Assembly (NCBI RefSeq): GCF_015354055.1
Contig: NZ_JACHTM010000002.1
Coordinates: forward strand, 434,001-498,000
DNA: 64,000 bases
Reading direction: 5' to 3'
Source of the DNA: Thermaurantiacus tibetensis
GTDB taxonomy: Bacteria; Pseudomonadota; Alphaproteobacteria; Sphingomonadales; Sphingomonadaceae
Part shown: positions 10,537 through 18,636 of the stretch, piece after piece
How positions within the stretch are numbered: position 1 is the first letter of the stretch
Layout: every line of letters begins with the position of its first letter
Position numbers and translations under genes: made by a program
Notes under the pieces: model-generated
Seen by the model: the letters and a program-made list of their open reading frames with translations, nothing else
Told to the model about the DNA's origin: nothing
Database searches by the model: none

Positions 10537-10999
10537 ATCGAAAAAGGCCATGATGTTGGCGGTCATCGGCCGATGGCGCTTGCGACTGGCGGGCATCAGC
10601 TGCCCTGATCGCTCCGGGTTTCGGTTCGAAGACGAAGGATGCGCTGGTGCCCCTCCCGATCCCGGGAGCCCAAGCCGGTGATCTGGCGATCCCGCCGGTG
10701 GTCGTGCGCGCCGGCGCGGTGCTGCGGGTCCTCCTGGCCTAGAGCCCAGACCCCGGCCCCTTCGTGGAAACCTCCGCGAAGTTCGAGGCCCGCCTCCCTC
10801 GGGCTGCCGAGCCCGCGATCTCCGGACCCTGCAACACCCCCGGTCTCATCGTCCGCCTGTGTTGCCCGGGCGGATGAATTCCCCAGTTCGCGGCTTTTTG
10901 GGTCGTGGGCTCAAGGTGGGGCAGCCGCAGTCTGCTGCAAGCGAGCCTGGCCATTCGCGCGGGAGGCTGCGCCCAGCCCGTCATGGCGAGTGGCGATGC
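10537..10999. other. Gene-poor stretch upstream of katG
   Basis: No intact gene. On the plus strand a short frame ending in TAG near 10741 reads like the C-terminus of a protein (DALVPLPIPGAQAGDLAIP, then VVVRAG), but I cannot assign it and no upstream part is visible. The right end passes into the decayed transposase. Confidence 0.35.
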
Positions 11000-11400
11000 G
11001 GCGGACCCGAAGGGCGACGAAGCCCATTCCGTCAGGCGGCAGAGCATGACGTGGACGCGACCCCGGTGCTTGTCGCCGCGTGCGTCACGCGGGAAGGGCC
11101 GCCTTTGATCGCGTGCGCCGAGGATTGCCGTGACTGCTCCCTGCCCGTGCAGGGTGTCGTGGATGCGATTGGCGCTGTCGCCCCGGTCGACGTGTCGCCC
11201 TTCATGCCGATTGTCGCGCCATGGGCAGGCCCACGCCCCGGATGTCGGAGCTGTTGCCCGCAGTGAGGCCGAAGCCGAGCGCCCGCCCGCGCACAGCAGC
11301 GAGCGCGCGGAGTGTCGCCGTCCCGCCACCACGCCAGACGCCCGTGGCTTGGCCCTGTAGGCCGTTCCCGGAGGACTTCCTCCGGACTCTACAACCACGA
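11000..11400 (-). pseudogene. Decayed IS5-family transposase (C-terminal DDE part)
   Basis: Minus-strand fragments in two frames line up with IS5-family (IS427/IS1031-like) transposases. About 11330-11205 gives GGGTATLRALAAV, then RALGFGLTAGNSSDIRG, matching the family's GGLTTKIHA...LTxGQxSDI segment. About 11188-11000 gives DRGDSANRIHDTL, GAVTAILGARDQRR, then HRGRVHVMLCRLTEW, matching the DRGYDAD...VIPGR...HRVEIMFGRLKDW segment with the catalytic Glu replaced. At least one frameshift and many substitutions show an old inactive copy. Terminal inverted repeats and target duplication were not found. Confidence 0.6.
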
Positions 11401-11599
11401 TCGCGACATCTGCGAGGAGCTGCTGCTTCCGCCGTGTCCGCCGCATGAGGGGGGCGCCGTTCGGAAAGGGCTGCCCAGGTCTGGTCCAGGGAGGTCGCGG
11501 CGCTTGGTCGTCCGCTCGCCCCACCCCGCTCGGGCCTACGCCCTGACCCCCGGCAACCCAGCTGGCTCGGCCTTCGCTCCAGCCGGGGCTGGCACGCAG

Positions 11600-12148
11600 T
11601 CAGGCGTCGGCCATGCCCCGGCCCACCGGGCTCTGGCGGATGACGGCAAGCCCTTTCCGCCGGTTCTCCTCGAGCTGGCGGTGCAGCTCCTCGATGGGCG
11701 GCGCCCAGAGGAAGCCGAAGCTCACCGTCCCCTCCTTCGACTGGACGACGTGGTGCAGCCGGTGGGCCTGGACGATCCGCTTCATGTAGGCCGAGCGGGG
11801 CACGTACCCCGTCTCGATCCGGCGGTGGACGATGATGTCGTGAAAGCCGAAGTAGATGAGGCCGTAGCCGGCAATCCCGATACCGATCCAGGTGGCGAGA
11901 TCGCCCCAGCCGAGGAGCGAGCCGGCGAAGATGAGGAAGATGGAGGGGATGGCGCCCATGACGCCGAACCAGTCGTTCTTCTCGAACCGGCCGGTGCGCG
12001 GTTCGTGGTGCGACTTGTGGAGCGACCAGAGGACGCCGTGCATCACGTAGCGGTGGGAGACGATGGCGACGAGCTCCATCAAAAGCGTGGTCGACAGCGC
12101 CACCAGAAGCCCGGCCCAGACGGGCATGTCGCCGTGAAACACCTGCAT
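11600..12148 (-). CDS. crtZ: Beta-carotene hydroxylase CrtZ
   Basis: Membrane di-iron hydroxylase that adds 3-hydroxyl groups to beta-carotene rings, giving zeaxanthin. The product has 182 residues, a normal length, with several hydrophobic segments. The His clusters that bind iron are all present: HRYVMHG, HKSHHEPR, HDIIVHRR and HRLHH. It stands alone, with no other carotenoid genes in the window, so the rest of the pathway must be elsewhere. It is followed on its left by the decayed transposase region and preceded by tRNA-Thr. Confidence 0.92.
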   Translation of the reverse strand: MQVFHGDMPVWAGLLVALSTTLLMELVAIVSHRYVMHGVLWSLHKSHHEPRTGRFEKNDWFGVMGAIPSIFLIFAGSLLGWGDLATWIGIGIAGYGLIYFGFHDIIVHRRIETGYVPRSAYMKRIVQAHRLHHVVQSKEGTVSFGFLWAPPIEELHRQLEENRRKGLAVIRQSPVGRGMADA

Positions 12149-12260
12149 GGCTCAAGCCCTAGAGGATTGGAGGGGAGGCTTCCAGACCCGGGTTGCCGCA
12201 CCCTGCCCGCGGCGGCGGCCGCGCCCTGCCGCTGCACCCTGCCGGTCGACAGTGGATGGC

Positions 12261-12335
<75 letters not shown>

Positions 12336-12428
12336 AGCCCGGCCCCGGCCAACCGGCGGACGCGCGCCCTTGGCCGAACGGTGCCCCGCCTGTCAAGCAA
12401 GCGCGGGAGGCACAAGCGTGCGGCACCC

Positions 12429-13844
12429 TCAGGCGCCAGGTGCGGCAGGAAGGTCGAGCGCGACCATCAGGCCCCCGAGATCCTCGCTCCGGGCAAGGCT
12501 CACCGAACCGCCGTACATGCCGGCGATGTCGCGCACGATCGCAAGGCCGAGGCCGGTGCCGGGCTGGCGGGTATCGAGCCGGGCGCCACGCTCGAACAGG
12601 TGCCGCTCGACACCTTGGGGAATGCCCGGGCCATCGTCCTCGACCGTGACGAGGAGTCGCTCGCCCGCCTTGGCGACCGTCACGAACACCCGCCCGCCGC
12701 CATATTTCGCGGCATTGTCGACGAGGTTCCCAACCATTTCCTCGAGGTCCTGCGCCTCGCCGCGGAAGCTGGCACCGCGGTCGCCGGCGATGTCGATGAC
12801 GACGCCGCGGTCGGCGTAGATGCGGCCGACGGCGCGCTGCAGCCGCTCGAGCACTGGCCACACTGGCGCGCGGGCCTGGGCATTGGCCCGCCTGGCCGAG
12901 GCGCGGGCGCGGGCGAGGTGGTGATCGATGTGGCGGCGCATGGCGAGCGCCTCGCGGCGGACGGTGGCGGCCAGATCCGGACTTTCTGCCGCCGCCTCGT
13001 TGAGCAGAACCGAGAGCGGCGTCTTGAGGGCGTGGGCAAGGTTCCCGGCGTGCATCCGCGCGGCCTCGGTCATCGCCGCATTGTGGTCGAGAAGCGCGTT
13101 GAGCTCGGCGACAAGGGGCGCGATCTCGGGCGGCACACCCGCCTCGGGCGCGCGGGCGAGGCGCCCGGCGCGAATGTCGGCGATGGTGGCCGACATCCGC
13201 CGAAGCGGCAGCAGGCCAACGCCGGCCTGGAGCGCAGCCAGCGCCACGAGCCCGAGGGCGAGTGCCCCGAGCGCCAGCCAGAGCGTCCGGCGCAGGATGG
13301 CGATCTCGGCATCGAGCGTGGCAGCCGAGGCGGCGACGGCAAAGCGGAAGACGGTGGGCGACCCGGGGATGATGGCATCCTGCTCGACGAGCCGAAGCGG
13401 CTCGCCCTCGAAGCTCTCGTCGCGCGAAGTGCACAGCGTGAGGCATGCCTTGTCGAGGTCGAGCGCGAGCGTGCGGTCCCACAGCGAGCGCGAGCGGAAG
13501 TCGCTCTTCCCCTTGGCCGAGACCTGCCAGTAGCGGCCCGAGTAGGGCTCCTCGAAGCGCGGCTCGGCCGGCGGCCGGTTGAACCTGACGTCGCCCCAGG
13601 GGTCGAGCTCGGCTGCGGCGATCATGATCGGCAGGGTCTCGGCGAGCTGGGCGTCGAAGTTGCGCACCAAGGTCGTCGTCATCAGCCGGTCGAGGGCGAG
13701 GCCGCCGACGAGGGTGAGCCCGGCGATCCAGGCGAGCGAGAGGAGGAGGATGCGCCGGCTGATCGAGCCGGGCAGGCGCGGCCGGCGCTCAGCCCTCGAG
13801 GCTGTAGCCGAGACCGCGGATGGTGGTGATGAGATCTGCTCCAA
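12429..13844 (-). CDS. PhoQ-like sensor histidine kinase
   Basis: Membrane sensor kinase partner of the adjacent response regulator; 471 residues. A first membrane helix (about 31-50), a periplasmic domain (about 55-185) and a second helix (about 187-213) are followed by a HAMP-like linker. The phospho-acceptor His271 lies in HALKTPLSVL, the N box in NLVDNAAKYGG, and the G boxes in DDGPGIP and GTGLGLAIV. The start is a TTG preceded by GGAAG; it lies 56 bases inside the regulator gene, a long but real-looking overlap because no later ATG or GTG precedes the first helix. Two periplasmic Cys (CLTLC, about 134-138) could form a disulfide. The signal sensed is unknown. Confidence 0.88.
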   Translation of the reverse strand: MEQISSPPSAVSATASRAERRPRLPGSISRRILLLSLAWIAGLTLVGGLALDRLMTTTLVRNFDAQLAETLPIMIAAAELDPWGDVRFNRPPAEPRFEEPYSGRYWQVSAKGKSDFRSRSLWDRTLALDLDKACLTLCTSRDESFEGEPLRLVEQDAIIPGSPTVFRFAVAASAATLDAEIAILRRTLWLALGALALGLVALAALQAGVGLLPLRRMSATIADIRAGRLARAPEAGVPPEIAPLVAELNALLDHNAAMTEAARMHAGNLAHALKTPLSVLLNEAAAESPDLAATVRREALAMRRHIDHHLARARASARRANAQARAPVWPVLERLQRAVGRIYADRGVVIDIAGDRGASFRGEAQDLEEMVGNLVDNAAKYGGGRVFVTVAKAGERLLVTVEDDGPGIPQGVERHLFERGARLDTRQPGTGLGLAIVRDIAGMYGGSVSLARSEDLGGLMVALDLPAAPGA

Positions 13845-14445
13845 GCTTCTTCCGGATGCGGGTGATGAAGACCTCGATGGTGTTCGAGTCCCGGTCGAAG
13901 TCCTGGTCGTAGATATGCTCGATGAGCTCGGTGCGCGAGACCACCTTGCCCTTGTGATGCATGAGGTAGGAGAGAAGCTTGTACTCCTGCGCCGTGAGCT
14001 TGACCGGCTCGCCGCCCTTGGTCACGCGGCCGGTGCGGGTGTCGAGGGTGACGTCGCCTGCGGTCAGCTGGGCGGAGGCGTTGCCGCTGGCGCGGCGGAT
14101 GAGGGCGCGCAGGCGGGCCACCAGTTCCTCGGTCTCGAAGGGCTTGGCGAGATAGTCGTCGGCACCGGCGTCAAGCCCGGTCACCTTGTCGGACCAGCTG
14201 TCCCGCGCGGTCAGCACAAGGACGGGCATGCGCCGGCCGGCCGCGCGCCACCGGCGCAGCACCTCGAGCCCGTCGATCTCGGGGAGGCCAAGGTCGAGCA
14301 CCACCGCGTCGTAGTTCTCGGTCTCGCCCAGGAACAGGCCTTCCTCGCCGTCCGGGGCCTGGTCGACGGCGTAGCCGACCGCCTCGAGGTTCCGGCGAAG
14401 CTGCCGGGCAAGGGTGGGTTCGTCCTCGACGACCAGAACGCGCAT
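13789..14445 (-). CDS. OmpR/PhoP-family response regulator
   Basis: DNA-binding response regulator of 218 residues. The receiver domain has acidic pocket residues in VVEDEP, phospho-acceptor Asp51 (VVLDLGLP), a Thr in LTARD and Lys101 in YLAKPF. The C-terminal winged helix (about 125-218) contains LTAQEYKLLSYLM and the recognition helix SNTIEVFITRIRKKL, ending GLGYSLEG. It lies between the PepSY gene and the sensor kinase in a three-gene operon and probably controls it. Confidence 0.92.
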   Translation of the reverse strand: MRVLVVEDEPTLARQLRRNLEAVGYAVDQAPDGEEGLFLGETENYDAVVLDLGLPEIDGLEVLRRWRAAGRRMPVLVLTARDSWSDKVTGLDAGADDYLAKPFETEELVARLRALIRRASGNASAQLTAGDVTLDTRTGRVTKGGEPVKLTAQEYKLLSYLMHHKGKVVSRTELIEHIYDQDFDRDSNTIEVFITRIRKKLGADLITTIRGLGYSLEG

Positions 14446-14529
14446 GCTGCCTCCTTCCGCCCCTTCCTCCGTCCCCGCGCCTTCTCCCGGCTTCCGCCTC
14501 CCGCCTGCGAACCCCGCTGCCCGCCGCCG

Positions 14530-14868
14530 CTACTGCCGCAGCGCCACCAGATTGCCGGACCGGGAGTCGAGATCGACCCACACCACCTCGCCCGCCGGGC
14601 GGCGGAACTTGAACCGGTAGACGAAGCTGCCGGTCTCCACCCCGAGGAAATCCCCCCGGCCATAGCGCTGGGCCCGGCTCATGAGAACGTCGAGCGGCAG
14701 AATCTCGCCCCGCTCGCGTCCGGTGCGGGCCATGTCCTGGTCGCTCACCGGCCGGGCCGGCTCGCGCCCGATCGCGGCGGCACCCTGCTCCTCGGCCCCG
14801 GCCGGCGCGGCCACGGGGAGTACAGCCCCGGCCACCAGCACGGCGAGGATGAGTCGGCTCGGTCGCAT
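14530..14868 (-). CDS. Secreted PepSY-domain protein
   Basis: The product has 112 residues, with a Sec signal peptide (about 1-25, cleaved after APAGA) and one PepSY domain in the C-terminal half (ILPLDVLMSRAQRYGRGDFL, then VYRFKFRRPAGEVVWVDLDSRSGNLV). It is the first gene of an operon with the response regulator and kinase, a common arrangement for periplasmic PepSY proteins. It may modulate the sensor or a periplasmic protease; that is inference. Confidence 0.85.
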   Translation of the reverse strand: MRPSRLILAVLVAGAVLPVAAPAGAEEQGAAAIGREPARPVSDQDMARTGRERGEILPLDVLMSRAQRYGRGDFLGVETGSFVYRFKFRRPAGEVVWVDLDSRSGNLVALRQ

Positions 14869-14973
14869 GGCTCTCCTGCTGCGGCCAGGGCCGTGAACAC
14901 CCTCTGAACTGGCCGCGGGCACACGCCGCGCCGGGCTTGGCAGGCGCTGGAGCTTCGTGCCACGGGGCCGACC

Positions 14974-16791
14974 ATGGCGCCACCGCTCGTTGCCCTCGAG
15001 GACATGTCGCTCCGCCAGGGAGGAAGCCTCCTGTTCGACGGGCTGTCGCTCCAGGTGGGCCCGGCCGACCGGCTCGCCCTCATCGGCCGCAACGGGGCCG
15101 GCAAGACGACGCTCTTCCGCCTGCTCGACGGCAGCCTCGAGCCCGACCGGGGCCGGCGCATCGTCCGGCCCTCGGCACGCGTGGTCACGCTCGCCCAGGA
15201 CCTGGCCATGGACGGGTTCAGAACGCTCGCCGACTTCGCCACTTCGGGCGCAGGCGCGCCGCCGGCGCACGCGGTTGCCGCCGTTGCCGACCAGCTCGGC
15301 CTCGATCTCGGCCGCCCGGCGGCCACCGCCTCGGGCGGGGAGCGACGGCGGGCCGCCATCGCCCGCGCGCTTGCGAGCGCGCCCGATCTGCTGCTCCTCG
15401 ACGAGCCCACCAACCATCTCGACATCTCCGGCATCGCCTGGCTTGAGGCGTGGCTGGCGCGCTACGCTGGCGCCTTCGTCGTCATCAGCCACGACCGTGC
15501 CTTCCTCTCCCGGCTGACGCGCGCGTGCCTGTGGCTCGACCGCGGCCGGCTGCGGCGCCGCGAGGTGGGCTTCGGCGGGTTCGAGGCCTGGTCGGAGGAG
15601 GTGCTGGCCGAGGAAGCGCGCGCCGCCGAGCGGCTCGACCAGAAGCTCGCGCAGGAGCTCGAGTGGCTGCACCGCGGCGTGACGGCGCGGCGCCGCCGCA
15701 ACCAGGGCCGGCTCGCGAAGCTCGAGGCCCTTCGGGCCGAGCGCCGGGCGATGCTGGGGACACCGGGGGTCGCGAAGCTCGGGCTGAAGGCCGACGAGGC
15801 GAAGGCGCGCATGGTCATCGAGGCCGAGGGCGTCTCGAAGACGCTCGGCGGCCGCACTGTCATCCGCGACCTCTCGATTCGCATCCTGCGCGGGGACCGG
15901 ATCGGGATCGTGGGGGCGAACGGGACGGGCAAGACCACGCTGCTGCGGCTCCTGACCGGGGACCTTGCGCCCGACTCGGGCACGATCCGGCGCGCGGCAG
16001 GCCTCACCGGAATCGCGATCGACCAGCAGCGCGCGCTTCTCGACCCCGCGAAGCGCGTGCGCGATGTCCTTGCCGACGGCAGCGACTGGGTGATGGTGCG
16101 AGGCGTGCGCACCCATGCGCGGGGCTATCTCAAGCAGTTCCTCTTCCCGCCCGACGCGCTCGACGCGAAGATCGGCAGCTTCTCCGGCGGGGAGCGGGCG
16201 CGGCTGCTGCTGGCACGCGAGTTCGCCCGCGAGGCGAGCCTCCTCGTGCTCGACGAGCCCACCAACGACCTCGACCTCGAGACGCTCGACCTCCTGCAGG
16301 AGGTCATCGCCGACTTCGAGGGCACGGTGCTCCTCGTCAGCCACGACCGGGACTTCCTCGACCGGACGGTGACGATGACCTGCTTCCTCGACGGCTCGGG
16401 GAAGGTGGAGCTGGTGGCCGGCGGCCACGCCGAGCTCGAACGGCTGCAGCAGGGCAGAGCGCAGGAGCCGCCCCCGCGCCGGTCGGCCCCGCCTGCCTCT
16501 GGCCCTTCCCTGGCAGCCCCGTCCGCGGCGCGGGCGGGGGCACAGGAGCAGGGGCGCAAGCTCTCCTTCCGCGACCGGCACGACCTCGAGCGGCTGCCGG
16601 CCGAGATCGCCCGGCTCGAGGCCCTTCGCGACCGGCTCGAGGCGGAGCTTGCCGACCCGGGCCTCTACGGCCGCGCGCCCGACCGGTTCGCTGTGCTGGG
16701 CGAGGAACTGGCCGCGGTGCGCACGGCACTCGCCCGCGCCGAGGACCGGTGGCTGGAGGTTGCCGCGAAGGCCGAGGCGCTCGGCGGCTGA
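14974..16791 (+). CDS. uup: ABC-F ATPase of the Uup family
   Basis: Cytoplasmic protein of 605 residues with two ATP-binding cassettes and no membrane part. Walker A motifs are GRNGAGKTT and GANGTGKTT; signatures are ASGGERRR and FSGGERARLL; Walker B motifs are LLLLDEPTNHLD and LLVLDEPTNDLD. The Arg-rich interdomain linker and the C-terminal coiled coil (about 530-600, RHDLERLPAEIARLEALRDR) are typical of Uup. Family members act on the ribosome or on branched DNA intermediates. It is divergent from the PepSY operon, with about 100 bases of shared promoter region. Confidence 0.92.
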   Translation: MAPPLVALEDMSLRQGGSLLFDGLSLQVGPADRLALIGRNGAGKTTLFRLLDGSLEPDRGRRIVRPSARVVTLAQDLAMDGFRTLADFATSGAGAPPAHAVAAVADQLGLDLGRPAATASGGERRRAAIARALASAPDLLLLDEPTNHLDISGIAWLEAWLARYAGAFVVISHDRAFLSRLTRACLWLDRGRLRRREVGFGGFEAWSEEVLAEEARAAERLDQKLAQELEWLHRGVTARRRRNQGRLAKLEALRAERRAMLGTPGVAKLGLKADEAKARMVIEAEGVSKTLGGRTVIRDLSIRILRGDRIGIVGANGTGKTTLLRLLTGDLAPDSGTIRRAAGLTGIAIDQQRALLDPAKRVRDVLADGSDWVMVRGVRTHARGYLKQFLFPPDALDAKIGSFSGGERARLLLAREFAREASLLVLDEPTNDLDLETLDLLQEVIADFEGTVLLVSHDRDFLDRTVTMTCFLDGSGKVELVAGGHAELERLQQGRAQEPPPRRSAPPASGPSLAAPSAARAGAQEQGRKLSFRDRHDLERLPAEIARLEALRDRLEAELADPGLYGRAPDRFAVLGEELAAVRTALARAEDRWLEVAAKAEALGG

Positions 16792-16968
16792 CACCGCTGC
16801 CCCCGCGCGGCGCCCCCGCCAGACCGCCACCCCCGCCCAAAGCCCTCGCCCGCCGGCCGCCCCCGTCGGCGTGTCCCCGCGTCCGCTCCCCGCGCACGCG
16901 GCCGGCGCCGGGCCGCCCGCAGGCGTCCCCTCCCTTCCCCTTCGTGCCTCGAGGCCCCCCGCATGCCG

Positions 16969-18273
16969 TCAGGCGAACTCGGCGCCCGGCGGGATCTCCT
17001 GGGGCGGCAGGAGCGAGGGGCCGGGCCGGTGCAGCGGCGCGCGCGCGCCGTGGAGGCGGACGAAGTCCTCGACGACGGGCGCCACGATCTCCCGCCAGCG
17101 GCGGCCGTTGAAGATGCCGTAGTGGCCCGCCTCCGGCACCATGAAATATTCCTTGCACCGGGAGTCCAGGTTGCGGGCAAGGCCGAGCGCGGCCTTCGTC
17201 TGGCCGAGCCCGGAGATGTCGTCGCGCTCACCTTCGATCGCGAGAAGGGCGACGTCGGTGATGGCGCCGGGGTCAACCCGGAAGCCGCGGTGGACGAACT
17301 GGCCCTTGGGCAGGAGGTGGCGCTGGAACACCTCGTCCACCGTCTGCAGGTAGAAGCGGGCGTCCATGTCGCAGACGGAGAGATACTCCTCGTAGAAGCG
17401 CTTGGTGGCCTCGGCGCTCTCGTCGTCGCCCTGGACGAGGTGCTTGAACATCTCCCAGTGGGAGACGAGGTGGTTGCCGAGGTTCATGGCCATGAAGCCG
17501 GCCAGCTGGAGGAAGCCGGGGTAGATGCGCCGGCCGCGGCCCGGGTAGGCCAGCGGCACCGTGGTGATGACGTTCTGCTCGAACCAGGCGAGCGGCCGCT
17601 CCATGGCGAGGCGGTTGACGGCGGTGGGGGCCTCGCGGGTGTCGATGGGCCCGCCCATCATGGTGAGCGTGTAGGGCCGGCCCGGGTGACCGGCGGCGGA
17701 CATGAGGCTGACGGCCGCGAAGGCCGGCACCGAGGGCTGGCAGACGGCAAGCACGTGCGGGCGCTCGCCACGCGCGGCGAGAAGCGCAATCCAGTCGATG
17801 AGATAGTCGATGTAGTCGTTGAGGCTGAAGAGGCCGTCCGCAAGCGGCACCAGCTTGGCGTCGCGCCAGTCGGTGATGAAGACGTCGTGGTTGGGGAGCA
17901 GCCGCTCGACCGTGCCGCGGAGCAGCGTGGCATAGTGGCCCGACATGGGGGCGACGACGAGGACGGTCGGGTCGTAGCTTTCGACCGTGGGTCGTGCGAA
18001 GTGCTTCAGCTGGCCGAACGGGCGGCGATCGATGATCCGCTCCTCGACTGGCACGCGCCAGCCGTCGATGACCGTTTCGGTGAGGCCGAAGGCGGGCTTG
18101 CCGCGCGGCTTCATGGCGTGAGCGAACACGTCGAGCGCGGCCGCGGCCACCGGCGCGCCACCCGTGTAGGCCAGCGGGTTCAGGAAGCTCGTCATCCAGC
18201 CCGACCCGATCCGGGCAGCGGCGGTCGCGCCGGCGAACCAGCCGCGGGACACTTCGTAGGCGTCGTAGAGCAT
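16969..18273 (-). CDS. phaZ: Intracellular polyhydroxyalkanoate depolymerase
   Basis: Alpha/beta hydrolase that mobilises stored PHA granules; 434 residues. The nucleophile is expected at Cys178 in the lipase-like box VCQPSVPAF, as in PhaZa1-type enzymes that use Cys instead of Ser. Other conserved stretches are VVAPMSGHYATLLRGTVE, HDVFITDWRDA and the C-terminal VPEAGHYGIFNGRRW with the catalytic His. No signal peptide is seen, as expected for the intracellular type. It stands alone; no PHA synthase or phasin gene is nearby. It is convergent with uup. Confidence 0.93.
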   Translation of the reverse strand: MLYDAYEVSRGWFAGATAAARIGSGWMTSFLNPLAYTGGAPVAAAALDVFAHAMKPRGKPAFGLTETVIDGWRVPVEERIIDRRPFGQLKHFARPTVESYDPTVLVVAPMSGHYATLLRGTVERLLPNHDVFITDWRDAKLVPLADGLFSLNDYIDYLIDWIALLAARGERPHVLAVCQPSVPAFAAVSLMSAAGHPGRPYTLTMMGGPIDTREAPTAVNRLAMERPLAWFEQNVITTVPLAYPGRGRRIYPGFLQLAGFMAMNLGNHLVSHWEMFKHLVQGDDESAEATKRFYEEYLSVCDMDARFYLQTVDEVFQRHLLPKGQFVHRGFRVDPGAITDVALLAIEGERDDISGLGQTKAALGLARNLDSRCKEYFMVPEAGHYGIFNGRRWREIVAPVVEDFVRLHGARAPLHRPGPSLLPPQEIPPGAEFA

Positions 18274-18636
18274 GCCTTCAGACTTCCGGCTCGCTTGTGG
18301 CCGGCGCGCATGCCCGCTCGCCGACCCTCGCGGCCGGCCGAAGCCCGGCAGACGCGCCGACCCCTGTTGCGGTGCGGGAAACCGGCAAGGATCCTCGCCC
18401 GGCCTGCGCCGCACCAACGTTCTGCCGAAGGTGGGGCAGGAATGACCGGATGTCCACCCTCTTTCGGTGCGGATGTGGTGAACGCCCTGGGCAGGGCCGT
18501 TGCGCGGAAGCTTCACTGCGCTGCAGAAATGTGACGGCTGGCGGATTCGCGAGCACCCAGCGCCGCAATCGACGCTAGACGGGCGGCAATCGCCGGTCCC
18601 GCGACAAGAGCACGGCCGGCCATGAGGGAGAGGTCC
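18274..18636. other. Divergent intergenic region phaZ / TonB receptor
   Basis: 363 bases without a gene. It must hold the promoters of both flanking genes, but I see no convincing -35/-10 pair, riboswitch or strong dyad. Confidence 0.4.

Noticed and set aside
10980-11110. REP-like element around TCATGGCGAG...GCGACGAAGCCC
   Set aside because: The same bases translate on the minus strand as the conserved end of an IS5 transposase, which explains them better.
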